Of a stretch of DNA of 39,135 bases, positions 1 to 8,060 are shown piece after piece (the first letter of the stretch is position 1; each line of letters opens with the position of its first letter). A program made the position numbers and the translations under genes. The notes beneath the pieces are model-generated. The model did no database searches. It saw nothing but the letters and a program-made list of their open reading frames with translations, and was not told where the DNA came from. Source of the stretch: a virus; the IMG/VR virus record IMGVR_UViG_3300032286_000279, positions 1 through 39,135 of that record; one strand, 5' to 3'.

Positions 1-339
1 GATGGTGCAACCGATTTTGAACATTGGAAAGCCTATGACTATGATTCACTAAAAGAAACATATGTTAAGTTGGTTGTATTGAATAAACAGAACCCGTATT
101 TGTTCGACCATGTGGTTGATAACCTGTATAAAGTTGGTGTTGCCGATATTTCGATTGTAGAAGATTTTTCTGATACCTTAATCGACAACGACCAAGAGAT
201 TGTAGACCAAGCAGAAGATACAATGACAATTTTATCTAAGTATATTGACAACCTTGAACTTGATGTTGAACCTGATAAATTAAAAAACTTAATGAGAGAA
301 CTCTATATTGAGGCTCTAAACACGGAAGTCGCAGACTAA
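1..339 (+). CDS. 47: Recombination endonuclease gp47 (Mre11/SbcD-like), C-terminal part
   Basis: The frame is open from the first base and ends with TAA at 337-339, so only the last 112 residues are present and the true start lies upstream. The fragment shows none of the catalytic metallophosphoesterase motifs, which sit in the missing N-terminal part. Identification therefore rests mainly on position: its stop codon overlaps the ATG of gp46 (TAATG), the arrangement of 47-46 in T4-like phages. In the family, gp47 is the nuclease subunit of the gp46/gp47 complex, which resects DNA ends for recombination-dependent replication and helps degrade host DNA. The visible tail is acidic and helical, consistent with the C-terminal region that contacts the ATPase subunit (inference). 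Confidence 0.75.
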   Translation, partial: DGATDFEHWKAYDYDSLKETYVKLVVLNKQNPYLFDHVVDNLYKVGVADISIVEDFSDTLIDNDQEIVDQAEDTMTILSKYIDNLELDVEPDKLKNLMRELYIEALNTEVAD

Positions 340-2051
340 TGATTTTATTTCGTAATGTGAGATGGAAAAATATATTAAGCACCGGCAACTATTGGACAGA
401 AATCAAATTAGACACCAACACAAATACTCTTATTGTTGGTGAAAACGGTGCAGGTAAATCTACAATGCTTGATGCATTGTGTTTTGCTTTGTTTGGTAAA
501 GCATTTCGTGCTATTAATAAACCACAACTTATTAATTCTATCAATAACAAAGATGCGGTAGTTGAAGTTAATTTTGATACAGGTAATAAATCATATAAGA
601 TTATTCGTGGTATCAAACCAAATATATTTGAAATCTATTGTAACGGTGAACTGGTTGACCAAGAAGCCGCTTCAAGAGATTACCAAGAACATCTTGAAAA
701 GTTTATTCTCAAACTGAATTATAAATCATTCACACAGATTGTAATTCTTGGTTCAGCTTCATTTACACCTTTCATGCAATTAAAACCAGGTGACCGCAGA
801 GAAATCATTGAAGATTTACTTGACATTCAAATCTTCTCTACCATGAATAGTTTGGTGAGAGAAAGGTTATCAAATAACAAAGATTTGATGGCAAACAAGA
901 AACATGAAATTGAATTGAACAACCAAAAGTTCGAGATGCAGAAAAAGCATATTGATGAGTTGAAACAAAACAATGAAGAAAAGGTAAGAGAACATGAAGG
1001 TGAGATTGAGTATAATCTTCAGGTAGTAACTGATATGTTAGCCAATGTTACAACACTTACGGCTGAAACAGAAGAATTGCAATTGGTTGTGGCATCGAAG
1101 ATTGAAACTGAAACTAAAGTTAAACAAATTACCAAGATTGAATCACAGATTGAAAACAACCTGTCAAAGTTTAAAAAGGACATTGGTTTCTTTCAGACAC
1201 ATGATGATTGTCCAACATGTAGGCAATCTATTGATGAATCGTTTAAGGTAGAAGAACTTAAAACTCTCGGTAACAAAGTTACTGAATGTCAACATGGGCT
1301 TACTCAATTAGAACAGAAACTATTAGAAGAACAATCCAAGTTAGATACAATTAACAATGTACAGAAACAAATTCAACGCAAACAGGTTGAGATTGCAACC
1401 AACAGTACAACAGTAACAGAAACAAATAAGTATATTACCAAACTTAGGAAACAAGTTGAAGAACTTAAAACATCTAAGACAGTAACCGATAAAGAAGAAC
1501 TTGAGTTGAAAGTCATTACCGATACATTGACGGCTTTGAAACAAGAACTAAAGAATTATATTGACGAGAAAACCTATTATGAAGTGGCAGGTAACCTGTT
1601 AAAAGATACTGGTATTAAAACCAAGATTGTTAAACAGTATTTACCTATCATCAATAAGTTGGTAAACAAATATCTAGCCTCATTAGATTTCTTTGTGAAC
1701 TTTAACCTCGATGAATCATTTAAAGAAACAATCAAATCAAGGCATCGTGATGAGTTTACTTACAATAACTTTTCAGAAGGTGAGAAACAACGAATTGATA
1801 TGGCATTGATGTTGACTTGGCGTGCTGTTGCCAAATTGAAGAACTCTTCCAACACTAACTTATTAATTCTTGATGAGACATTTGATTCAAGTCTCGATGC
1901 AAGTGGTACAGAATATCTAATGAATATTTTGCATATGCTTGAAGATGTGAATATCTTTGTAATCTCCCATAAAGGTGATATACTACAAGATAAATTTAGT
2001 AATGTAATACGATTCGTAAAAGAAAAGAATTTTTCAAAGGTGAGTAAATGA
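339..2051 (+). CDS. 46: Recombination endonuclease subunit gp46 (Rad50/SbcC-like ATPase)
   Basis: This 570-residue protein has the complete Rad50 layout. Walker A is GENGAGKST at residues 34-42, and a long coiled coil runs from about 170 to 430. A zinc-hook CPTC (Cys291, Cys294) sits at the coiled-coil apex, the ABC signature FSEGE is at 478-482, and Walker B LLILDE at 508-513. Length is close to T4 gp46 (560 aa). With gp47 it forms the ATP-driven end-processing nuclease that makes 3' single strands for UvsX. Its ATG overlaps the gp47 stop and its end overlaps the deformylase start by 4 bases, which indicates translational coupling. Very sure. Confidence 0.96.
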   Translation: MILFRNVRWKNILSTGNYWTEIKLDTNTNTLIVGENGAGKSTMLDALCFALFGKAFRAINKPQLINSINNKDAVVEVNFDTGNKSYKIIRGIKPNIFEIYCNGELVDQEAASRDYQEHLEKFILKLNYKSFTQIVILGSASFTPFMQLKPGDRREIIEDLLDIQIFSTMNSLVRERLSNNKDLMANKKHEIELNNQKFEMQKKHIDELKQNNEEKVREHEGEIEYNLQVVTDMLANVTTLTAETEELQLVVASKIETETKVKQITKIESQIENNLSKFKKDIGFFQTHDDCPTCRQSIDESFKVEELKTLGNKVTECQHGLTQLEQKLLEEQSKLDTINNVQKQIQRKQVEIATNSTTVTETNKYITKLRKQVEELKTSKTVTDKEELELKVITDTLTALKQELKNYIDEKTYYEVAGNLLKDTGIKTKIVKQYLPIINKLVNKYLASLDFFVNFNLDESFKETIKSRHRDEFTYNNFSEGEKQRIDMALMLTWRAVAKLKNSSNTNLLILDETFDSSLDASGTEYLMNILHMLEDVNIFVISHKGDILQDKFSNVIRFVKEKNFSKVSK

Positions 2052-2614
2052 GTGAAATGTTAACAATTGATACCTCGGCCGGTTTGGTTAAAGAGGAAAG
2101 AATAGAACCACTTCCATTGTTTGGTGAAAACAGTACAATGTTGAGTATGGTAATGCCTGAATACACCGATCCACTTCCTAATCCTGTGATGACAAATCTG
2201 GTAAAACGATTGAGATTTACTATGAAAATGTATGGCGGCATAGGTCTATCGGCTAATCAATGCGGTGTATATGTAAGAGCATTTGTTATTGGTGCTGGTG
2301 ATTATGCCATGACCTGTATTAACCCAAAGATACTTGAATCATCGGCAGACTTAATAAAAGACAATGAAGGTTGCCTCTCTTTTCTAGGTTTGTATGTTAA
2401 AATAGAAAGACCATCGTGGGTCAGAGTAGAATATACTGATGAGAATGGCGAAACTAAACAAACTAAACTTGAAGGTTTAACCGCAAGATGTTTCGTACAT
2501 GAACTTGACCACATGAATGGTACGAAATTTGTTTCACATGTTGGTCCCGTTGCCTTGCAGATGGCCAAAAAGAAACAATCTAAATTAATGAAGAAATATA
2601 CGAGATTAAAATAA
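2048..2614 (+). CDS. def: Peptide deformylase
   Basis: The 188-residue protein carries the three peptide deformylase motifs in order: GIGLSANQ at 64-71 (motif I), EGCLS at 107-111 with the metal ligand Cys109 (motif II) and HELDH at 151-155 (motif III, two His ligands and the catalytic Glu). It removes the formyl group from N-terminal methionine of new proteins. Deformylases are recurrent auxiliary genes of aquatic T4-like phages, where they are thought to support rapid protein maturation. The N-terminus has an extra segment before motif I, and all catalytic residues are intact, so it is probably active. The start overlaps gp46 by 4 bases (ATGA) and its stop overlaps the next start. Confidence 0.93.
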   Translation: MSEMLTIDTSAGLVKEERIEPLPLFGENSTMLSMVMPEYTDPLPNPVMTNLVKRLRFTMKMYGGIGLSANQCGVYVRAFVIGAGDYAMTCINPKILESSADLIKDNEGCLSFLGLYVKIERPSWVRVEYTDENGETKQTKLEGLTARCFVHELDHMNGTKFVSHVGPVALQMAKKKQSKLMKKYTRLK

Positions 2615-3945
2615 TGAGTGATGTTGATAATGTGAAAGACCAATGGGAAAAGTTCTTAGATGAGAACCCAGCTGATAGTTTACCTGTTGTTGATGAGGAC
2701 ATCTTGCGTGAAAGAATCATTAAAGAATTAACATATGTCTCTAAGATGGATGTTAAAGAATATACACTCTATCAAAAGTGGCATGAGATTCATTCTAAGT
2801 TTCCTACCGAAACTGTTAATACAGTCTTTGGCGATGAAGAAACTTTCTTACAGAATCCTACACAAGCAAAACATATTCAAGAAGCTAAAAGCAACATTTG
2901 GATACCTGAACATCCAGATTCTTACCTTGATTTAGAACCCGTACTTGAATACACCGATGATTCAGGTTCTGCCACTAAAACTGGCCTTGATGGTTCTATT
3001 ATTAAATATGATACCGAAAGAAGTAAAGACTTATCAATCAAGTGTAATGCTTTAAAATCATTCATTACGAATGGCCGCAATAATAGTAATATTGGCCGTA
3101 ATCTACACTTTGTTGTGAAAGATAACAAGACAGGTAAGTATCTTGGTGTAATTACAATCTCTTCTGATTTTCTTGATTTAACTCCAAGAGATAAACACAT
3201 TGGTTGGGAGAGAGGACCTAAAACACAAGGTGGTATGATTAACCATACAGGTATTGGTTCTTCTATTGTACCAACACAACCACTAGGTTATAATTATGTT
3301 GGTGGTAAGTTATTATCATTATTGTGTTTATCTGATGAAGTGCAAAGATTGTGGAAGAAACAGTATGGAGATGTTATGGTTGGCGTAACAACTACATCAC
3401 TATATGGTAACACTAAAGCTAATGGTTTATCTCAATACGATGGTTTAGATTATTGGGATAAGATGGGTTTCACCTCAGGTTCAGTATCATACGAACCAGA
3501 AAAAGAAACAATTTATATGATTAGAGATTGGTTGAAGTCTAAACATACTCGTAAATATTTCGAATGGTATGTGGCAACTAAACCAGGTGGCCAACCATAT
3601 AAAAGAGACCATAAGAATCGTTCATTACAATATGCATGGTCTCAGTTAAAAATTCCTAAAGAAATTACTCGTTCAGACCATGCTCGTGGTATTTACTTTA
3701 GTGAACTATATACCAATACAAATGAATTTTTGCGTGGTGAAATTAAAGAGAATCAACTGGTTAAAAAGTTTGATTCCAGTTATGAAGCTCTTGTAAAAGT
3801 TTGGAAAGAAAAACATGCCCGTGGCCGTATTGGTTTCTTGAAAAAGAAAGATAAAGTTTCCCACGACATTTTGTTCCTCGATGATTTGATTTATATGAAT
3901 TGGGAAGAAACAAGAGCAAAGTACCTTAATCAAGTCGGTAGATAA
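2614..3945 (+). CDS. DruA-like (DUF4338-like) protein, paralogue 1
   Basis: The 443-residue protein has a core (about 160-300) whose pattern resembles the DUF4338 family, which includes Druantia subunit DruA: IGW at 196-198, a block IVPTQPLGYNYVGGKLL at 218-234, a YG at 251-252, TTSLYG at 260-265 and YW further on. The N-terminal 100 residues are acidic and unassigned. A second gene in this window (24923-26038) shares the same core blocks, so the two are paralogues. Such proteins are common in T4-like phages, and their activity is unknown to me. No classical nuclease motif was recognised. It overlaps the deformylase stop by one base (TAATG) and is followed by a weak terminator. Family call moderate, function open. 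Confidence 0.55.
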   Translation: MSDVDNVKDQWEKFLDENPADSLPVVDEDILRERIIKELTYVSKMDVKEYTLYQKWHEIHSKFPTETVNTVFGDEETFLQNPTQAKHIQEAKSNIWIPEHPDSYLDLEPVLEYTDDSGSATKTGLDGSIIKYDTERSKDLSIKCNALKSFITNGRNNSNIGRNLHFVVKDNKTGKYLGVITISSDFLDLTPRDKHIGWERGPKTQGGMINHTGIGSSIVPTQPLGYNYVGGKLLSLLCLSDEVQRLWKKQYGDVMVGVTTTSLYGNTKANGLSQYDGLDYWDKMGFTSGSVSYEPEKETIYMIRDWLKSKHTRKYFEWYVATKPGGQPYKRDHKNRSLQYAWSQLKIPKEITRSDHARGIYFSELYTNTNEFLRGEIKENQLVKKFDSSYEALVKVWKEKHARGRIGFLKKKDKVSHDILFLDDLIYMNWEETRAKYLNQVGR

Positions 3946-3953
3946 TAACATTT

Positions 3954-3976
3954 GCCTTAAAAAGGCTTGATTTTTG
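3954..3976 (+). terminator. Weak intrinsic terminator after the gp47-gp46-def operon
   Basis: GCCTT (3954-3958) pairs with AAGGC (3962-3966) around a three-A loop and is followed by the T-rich stretch TTGATTTTTG. The stem is only 5 bp, so read-through is likely. It lies just after the stop at 3945 and immediately before a separate promoter, which fits a transcription-unit boundary. Confidence 0.5.
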
Positions 3977-3995
3977 ATTCAAAGTAGTTTATAAT
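3967..3995 (+). promoter_or_regulatory. Sigma70-type promoter for the small RNA pair
   Basis: TTGATT (3967-3972) and TATAAT (3990-3995) are separated by exactly 17 bases. The predicted transcription start at about 4002 falls just before the first structured RNA at 4007, suggesting a dedicated RNA promoter. The -35 has two mismatches to consensus. Confidence 0.6.
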
Positions 3996-4006
3996 ATAGT
4001 TATTAT

Positions 4007-4073
4007 GCGGTGTGTAATAGTACGATGTGAGATACCCTCTTATATTATCTGAGCATAGCAGACCACCGCTCCA
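4007..4073 (+). ncRNA. Small structured RNA 1 with tRNA-like termini
   Basis: The ends pair as GCGGTG (4007-4012) with CACCGC (4064-4069), a 6-bp acceptor-like stem followed by T and an encoded CCA (4071-4073). Inside, a 4-bp hairpin TCTG/CAGA (4048-4062, 7-base loop) sits where a T-arm would be, but its loop is not T-loop-like. AGATA/TATCT (4030-4050) is an alternative helix. At 67 bases it is shorter than a normal tRNA and no standard cloverleaf or anticodon can be drawn. Together with its neighbour, which has the same end layout, it may be a decayed or highly reduced tRNA, or another small stable RNA. It lies directly downstream of a promoter. Confidence 0.4.
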
Positions 4074-4076
4074 AAT

Positions 4077-4144
4077 GCGAGGTGTTTTAGAACAGGTTAG
4101 GTGACCAATCTACCCGCTAGGTGCAAATCCTAGGCCTCGCTCCA
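4077..4144 (+). ncRNA. Small structured RNA 2: tRNA-like with good acceptor and T arms, reduced D arm
   Basis: A 7-bp acceptor stem (GCGAGGT 4077-4083 with GCCTCGC 4134-4140) is followed by T and an encoded CCA (4142-4144). Directly inside is a perfect T-arm: CTAGG/CCTAG around the 7-base loop TGCAAAT, one change from the usual TTCRANY pattern. The D-arm position holds only a 3-bp hairpin (GTT/AAC, 4084-4093). An anticodon-like stem GGT-AGG/TCTACC (one bulge) surrounds the loop TGACCAA, which lacks the expected U33, so no anticodon is assigned. The total of 65 bases before CCA is too short for a standard tRNA. It resembles D-arm-reduced tRNAs, or could be a decayed tRNA or a tRNA mimic. Confidence 0.5.
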
Positions 4145-4188
4145 CTCTTTACTGGTAAGACTTCCAGAGTGTTGTTTCCATACAACAC
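4143..4188 (+). other. Tandem hairpins between the RNA pair and the CobT promoter
   Basis: CACTCT (4143-4148) can pair with AGAGTG (4166-4171). Next to it, GTGTTGT (4169-4175) pairs perfectly with ACAACAC (4182-4188) around a 6-base loop. The two helices share bases 4169-4171, so they are mutually exclusive at the junction. No T-run follows, so a classical intrinsic terminator is not supported. They may mark the 3' processing end of the RNA pair. Confidence 0.4.
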
Positions 4189-4194
4189 AGCTGC

Positions 4195-4223
4195 TTGACA
4201 TTTCGGTATACCCATGTTATAAT
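4195..4223 (+). promoter_or_regulatory. Consensus sigma70 promoter with extended -10, upstream of cobT-like gene
   Basis: TTGACA (4195-4200), a 17-base spacer and TATAAT (4218-4223) preceded by TG-T (4215-4217) make a perfect consensus with extended -10. The spacer contains the self-complementary octamer GGTATACC (4205-4212), a possible operator. The predicted start lies about 30 bases before the ATG at 4258, leaving room for the AGGA ribosome site. Confidence 0.88.
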
Positions 4224-4257
4224 GGTGTATAAATTGTGAAATAGGAACTTATATATT

Positions 4258-6663
4258 ATGGCATTTACAGTAGAACAAAAATCTCAACTAGCCAAGCTAA
4301 TGGCTACAGAAAATCTCCGTGTAGAACACCAAAAAATTAGTACAGCTAAATTTGATACTAAAAACCGTGTTTTATATCTCCCAATTTGGCAAAACATGAC
4401 TGGTACTCTTTATGACCTACTTTGTGGGCATGAGGTTGGCCATGCACTTTATACTCCGCCAGAAGGTTGGCATGATGTTGTTAGCGACAAATCAAAAGGT
4501 CGCAATTATAAATCATTCTTGAATGTGGTTGAAGATGCCCGTATCGAGAAAAAAGTTAAACGCAAATATCCAGGCCTTAAACCTTCCTTTCAAACTGCTT
4601 ATTCAGAATTGATGAAGCGTAACTTTTTTGGTATTAATGACCGCAATATCAATGATATGCCTTTTATTGACCGTTTAAATCTTTATAGTAAATCACAATG
4701 GTCTGCCACTTGGATTCAATTTACCAATGAAGAAACTTTCATGGTTGATAAAGTTCAAAATGCCGAAACATGGGCTGATGTACTCCGTATTACAGAAGAA
4801 ATTTATGAATATTCTAAGGATGAACAGTTTGAAATGGCCACCCAAATGAATGATTTTGAATTTGCTGAAGATGAATACGGCGATGGCGATTATGACATTG
4901 AAGAAGGTGATGGTGGTGACTTAGAAGAATCCGATGGCGGTGAAGAAACCAAGAATGATGATGCTGAAAATACCAAAGAGTCCGATAAGGCAGATAAAAA
5001 ACAAGAGAAGAAAACTCAAGCTAATTCATCCAAAAAAGATGATGAAGCTGAAAATGATGAATCTGATGAAGATGATTCCGATGGTGAAGCCAATCGTTTT
5101 AAGGATTCGCAAGAGTCCGATTTCGACCAATATGATCCTGAATGTGTAACAGATGATTCATTCCGTGAAAAAGAATCTTTATTGTTAGATGAAAAATGTA
5201 AACCATATGTTTATGTTAACTTACCTAAACCTATTTTAAAGAATATCATTACACCTGCAAAACGTGTACAAGAACAATTAACCAACTTTTACAAGTATGG
5301 TGTTCCAACTTCAGCATATGTTAGTGATAGAAAATTGCCGTTATCTGAAGCAACCAAGTGGGTCAATGAGTTTAAACAAAAAAATGAAAGATATGTTGGT
5401 CTTTTGGCCAAAGAGTTTGAAATGCGTAAGGCAGCTAAAGCATTTTCTAAATCAAAATTGTCTGATACTGGTGATATTGATATTGGCAAGTTAGCTGGTT
5501 ATAAATTTGATGACAATATTTTCCGTAAGGTGATGTTGACACCTAAAGGCAAGAACCACGGTTTGGTTCTGTTACTTGATAAGTCTGGTTCAATGTCAAA
5601 GAATATGGCTGGTTCTATTGAACAGATTTTGGTTCTAACTATGTTCTGCCGTAAAGTGAATATTCCTTTTGTAGTATATGGCTTTGGTGATTCTGCTGAG
5701 GCACATATTGAAGATTTAGGTATCAAACATAATGAAGAAGAGAGATTAAGATATACTTCCGAAAAACATGTTTCTTTTGAAGAAAAAGATGGTAACATTT
5801 ATTTTGGTACAGTTCGTTTGCGTGAATACCTCAATTCAAGTATGAGTAATGTTGAATATACTCAAAGTATGCGTAATATGATTATCTTGAAAAAATCATA
5901 TGAGTATGAAGATAAACTTAATATTCAAAGACCTGAAAGTGAACACCTTTCTAATACACCATTAACACAGGCAATTTATGCATGTGGTTATATTATGAAA
6001 GATTTTCGTAAGAGGTTTAATCTTGATTTGTGTAGTTTAATTATTATACATGATGGTGATGCTGATAATACATCCAGTCAATGTGTAATGCGTGAGAGAA
6101 CAATCTCAACTGGTGAAATTCGTAAATGGACTGGCTCTGAAAGATTATATACTGGTGGTACGAATGTGGTTGTTCGTGATTATTCCAATAAATTTGAAAC
6201 CACTTTAAGTAGTGATTACAATGTTTATGATAGTATGAATGCCGCTGTTTTAACATGGTTCAAACAAACAACTGGTGCTAAAGTATTTGGTTTCTTTTTA
6301 ATGGGTACCGATAGATATCATAAGAATACTTTAATCAATCGTTATGTTAGTCCTGAAGGTCAAACACTTTCCGATTTGCGTAAAGACCTTGTTACTAAAA
6401 CTGGTGCTTGGATTGGTAATGATTTGGAAGTACAATTAGTTAAGAAATTTAAAAGTGAAAAATTTATAGTTTCTTACCCACATGGCTTCAATTCATTTTT
6501 CTTTGTACTTGGTGGTAATGATTTGAAAACTGAAGAAGAAGAAATTGAAATTGATGGTAAAGTTACCTCAAGTAAATTGAAAACGGCATTTATGAAATTC
6601 AATAAAAAGAAGGCATTAAACCGTGTACTAGTCTCCAAGTTTATACAAGGTATAGCGGCCTAG
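4258..6663 (+). CDS. CobT-like von Willebrand factor A protein with N-terminal HExxH motif
   Basis: This 801-residue protein has three parts. The N-terminal region has HEVGH at 58-62, the zincin-type HExxH metal site. A highly acidic, low-complexity middle (about 195-285, runs of Asp, Glu, Ser) resembles the acidic linker of CobT. A VWA domain begins near 430 with the MIDAS motif DKSGS at 441-445. CobT pairs with the CobS ATPase in aerobic cobaltochelatase, and the next gene is CobS-like, so the two probably act together as an AAA+/VWA remodelling pair. No CobN subunit is present here, so a cobalamin role is not shown. It has its own consensus promoter and an AGGA ribosome site. Start at the ATG directly after TATATATT. 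Confidence 0.8.
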   Translation: MAFTVEQKSQLAKLMATENLRVEHQKISTAKFDTKNRVLYLPIWQNMTGTLYDLLCGHEVGHALYTPPEGWHDVVSDKSKGRNYKSFLNVVEDARIEKKVKRKYPGLKPSFQTAYSELMKRNFFGINDRNINDMPFIDRLNLYSKSQWSATWIQFTNEETFMVDKVQNAETWADVLRITEEIYEYSKDEQFEMATQMNDFEFAEDEYGDGDYDIEEGDGGDLEESDGGEETKNDDAENTKESDKADKKQEKKTQANSSKKDDEAENDESDEDDSDGEANRFKDSQESDFDQYDPECVTDDSFREKESLLLDEKCKPYVYVNLPKPILKNIITPAKRVQEQLTNFYKYGVPTSAYVSDRKLPLSEATKWVNEFKQKNERYVGLLAKEFEMRKAAKAFSKSKLSDTGDIDIGKLAGYKFDDNIFRKVMLTPKGKNHGLVLLLDKSGSMSKNMAGSIEQILVLTMFCRKVNIPFVVYGFGDSAEAHIEDLGIKHNEEERLRYTSEKHVSFEEKDGNIYFGTVRLREYLNSSMSNVEYTQSMRNMIILKKSYEYEDKLNIQRPESEHLSNTPLTQAIYACGYIMKDFRKRFNLDLCSLIIIHDGDADNTSSQCVMRERTISTGEIRKWTGSERLYTGGTNVVVRDYSNKFETTLSSDYNVYDSMNAAVLTWFKQTTGAKVFGFFLMGTDRYHKNTLINRYVSPEGQTLSDLRKDLVTKTGAWIGNDLEVQLVKKFKSEKFIVSYPHGFNSFFFVLGGNDLKTEEEEIEIDGKVTSSKLKTAFMKFNKKKALNRVLVSKFIQGIAA

Positions 6664-6679
6664 TGTTGTTTTTAAGCAA

Positions 6680-6707
6680 CAGGCTGGTTGACAAATCCAC
6701 CAGCCTG
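6680..6707 (+). repeat. 9-bp perfect inverted repeat spanning the cobS promoter -35
   Basis: CAGGCTGGT (6680-6688) is the exact reverse complement of ACCAGCCTG (6699-6707), extendable by one A-T pair. The arms overlap the first base of the -35 box and end just before the extended -10, so the -35 sits in the centre of the dyad. It could be an operator, or a hairpin in read-through RNA from the upstream gene; no T-run follows. Confidence 0.75.
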
Positions 6708-6716
6708 TGTTATAAT
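6688..6716 (+). promoter_or_regulatory. Consensus sigma70 promoter with extended -10, upstream of cobS-like gene
   Basis: TTGACA (6688-6693), 17-base spacer, TATAAT (6711-6716) with TG-T at 6708-6710. It is a perfect consensus inside the 89-base gap between the CobT-like and CobS-like genes, so the ATPase can be made independently of its partner. Confidence 0.88.
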
Positions 6717-6752
6717 GGTATTTGATTAAATGAATATGGAGTTTTATATATT

Positions 6753-7952
6753 ATGAGTAAACGTGTTGAAATTCGTGAAATGTTTATGAATGCTTTGATT
6801 GCCTCTGGTAAAAGTGAGATTACTGTCCAAGAAATTAAAGATATTTGTTCCAAGAAAAAAATTGCCCATCCATACTGGTTTACTAATGATGAAGAAAATC
6901 GTATAAGCCGTGGTCTCTATAAAGTTCCGGGTTCTACACAACCTGTGGAAGTTCCTCAAACAATTGAAATGCAAGCACAGGTTATCCCTATGGTGAAAAA
7001 AGTATCAAGTGAAGGTACTAATCGTATCGTTAATGTTGTTACCGATTTAGATATTACTGATTTGGTTCCTAAGGCATATAAAAATTATGTACCATTTGGT
7101 AACTTTGATGATGTTCTCTCTATCGTTCAATCAAATCGTTTCTTCCCTGTTTTTATCTCTGGCCATTCTGGTAATGGTAAAACAATGTCAGTAGAACAAG
7201 CTTGTGCCAAGGCAAAGCGTAAATTTATTTGTATCTCAATGACACCTGAAACCGATGAAAGTGATTTACTTGGTAACTATGTTTTGATTGATGGTAATAT
7301 GGAATGGCGTGATGGTCCCGTTACCACGGCTGCTCGTCAAGGTGCGGTACTTTGTATTGATGAAATTGATTATGGTGCTCAAAATCTTTCCTCATTACAG
7401 CGTGTACTTGAAGGCAAACCATTCATGTTGAAAAAGAAAGGTGAGTTGATTGTACCTGCCTCTGGTTTTACAGTATTCGCTACTGCCAATACTAAAGGTA
7501 AAGGTTCTGATGATGGTCGTTACATGTTTACTAATGTGCTTAACGAAGCTTTCTTGGAAAGATTCCGTAACACCATGGAACAAGATTGGCCTACTGTAAA
7601 GGTTGAAAAGAAAATTATCAGTAAAGAACTTACTGCTGTTGGTAAACCTGATGATGATTTTGCCGACAAATTAGTTACTTGGGCAGATGTTATTCGTAAA
7701 ACTTTTGCCGATGGCGGTTGTGATGAAGTGATTTCTACTCGCCGTTTGGTACATATTGTAGAAACTTTCGGTATCTTTGGTGATAAGATGAAAGCACTTG
7801 GTATGTGTTTAAATCGTTTTGATGATGACACCAAAGCGTCCTTCCTTGATTTGTACACTAAGGTTGATAGTGGTGCGACAGCTGAGCAGATTTTGGCACC
7901 TGAACCAGAACCTGAAATTGAACAACCGGTAAATGAACAAGTGCCTGTATAA
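6753..7952 (+). CDS. cobS: CobS/MoxR-like AAA+ ATPase
   Basis: The 399-residue protein has an N-terminal segment of about 100 residues, then an AAA+ core with Walker A GHSGNGKT at 137-144, Walker B VLCIDEID at 199-206 and an arginine-finger-like ERFRN region near 270. The order and length match CobS, the ATPase of aerobic cobaltochelatase and a frequent gene of T4-like cyanophages. The preceding VWA protein is its likely partner; MoxR-type ATPases act with VWA proteins to remodel target proteins. The last 20 residues are Pro/Glu-rich. A GGAG ribosome site lies 11 bases before the ATG. Real substrate unknown, since phages with cobS often lack the rest of the pathway. Confidence 0.85.
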   Translation: MSKRVEIREMFMNALIASGKSEITVQEIKDICSKKKIAHPYWFTNDEENRISRGLYKVPGSTQPVEVPQTIEMQAQVIPMVKKVSSEGTNRIVNVVTDLDITDLVPKAYKNYVPFGNFDDVLSIVQSNRFFPVFISGHSGNGKTMSVEQACAKAKRKFICISMTPETDESDLLGNYVLIDGNMEWRDGPVTTAARQGAVLCIDEIDYGAQNLSSLQRVLEGKPFMLKKKGELIVPASGFTVFATANTKGKGSDDGRYMFTNVLNEAFLERFRNTMEQDWPTVKVEKKIISKELTAVGKPDDDFADKLVTWADVIRKTFADGGCDEVISTRRLVHIVETFGIFGDKMKALGMCLNRFDDDTKASFLDLYTKVDSGATAEQILAPEPEPEIEQPVNEQVPV

Positions 7953-7965
7953 CATTTACCACAAA

Positions 7966-8060
7966 TAATTGTATTAGTGTGATACAATTATACTTAATTA
8001 GATGAGATTGTATTTTACAGTCTCATTTAACACCCCGTTTTTAATTTGATATGAAAACGG
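7966..8060 (+). promoter_or_regulatory. Hairpin-rich leader and possible promoter before the DUF262-HNH gene
   Basis: This 147-base gap holds three inverted repeats. TAATTGTAT (7966-7974) pairs with ATACAATTA (7982-7990), 9 bp. An 11-bp hairpin with a TTT loop spans 8002-8026 (ATGAGA to TCTCAT, one G-U pair). CCGTTTT (8035-8041) pairs with AAAACGG (8054-8060). A candidate extended -10, TGA-TACAAT (7980-7988), overlaps the first dyad but has no good -35. If it is used, the second and third hairpins form the leader of the next mRNA. None is followed by a clear T-run. Confidence 0.5.

Noticed and set aside
2614-3945. Mu Mom-like acetyltransferase as the identity of the DruA-like proteins
   Set aside because: A loose pattern likeness (transferase-like core) but the IGW, YG and TTSLYG blocks fit DUF4338 better, so Mom was not used.
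4007-4144. tmRNA or one long tRNA-like molecule over both RNAs
   Set aside because: The 5' end of the first (GCGGTG) does not pair with the 3' end of the second; each pairs only within itself, and there is no tag-encoding frame.
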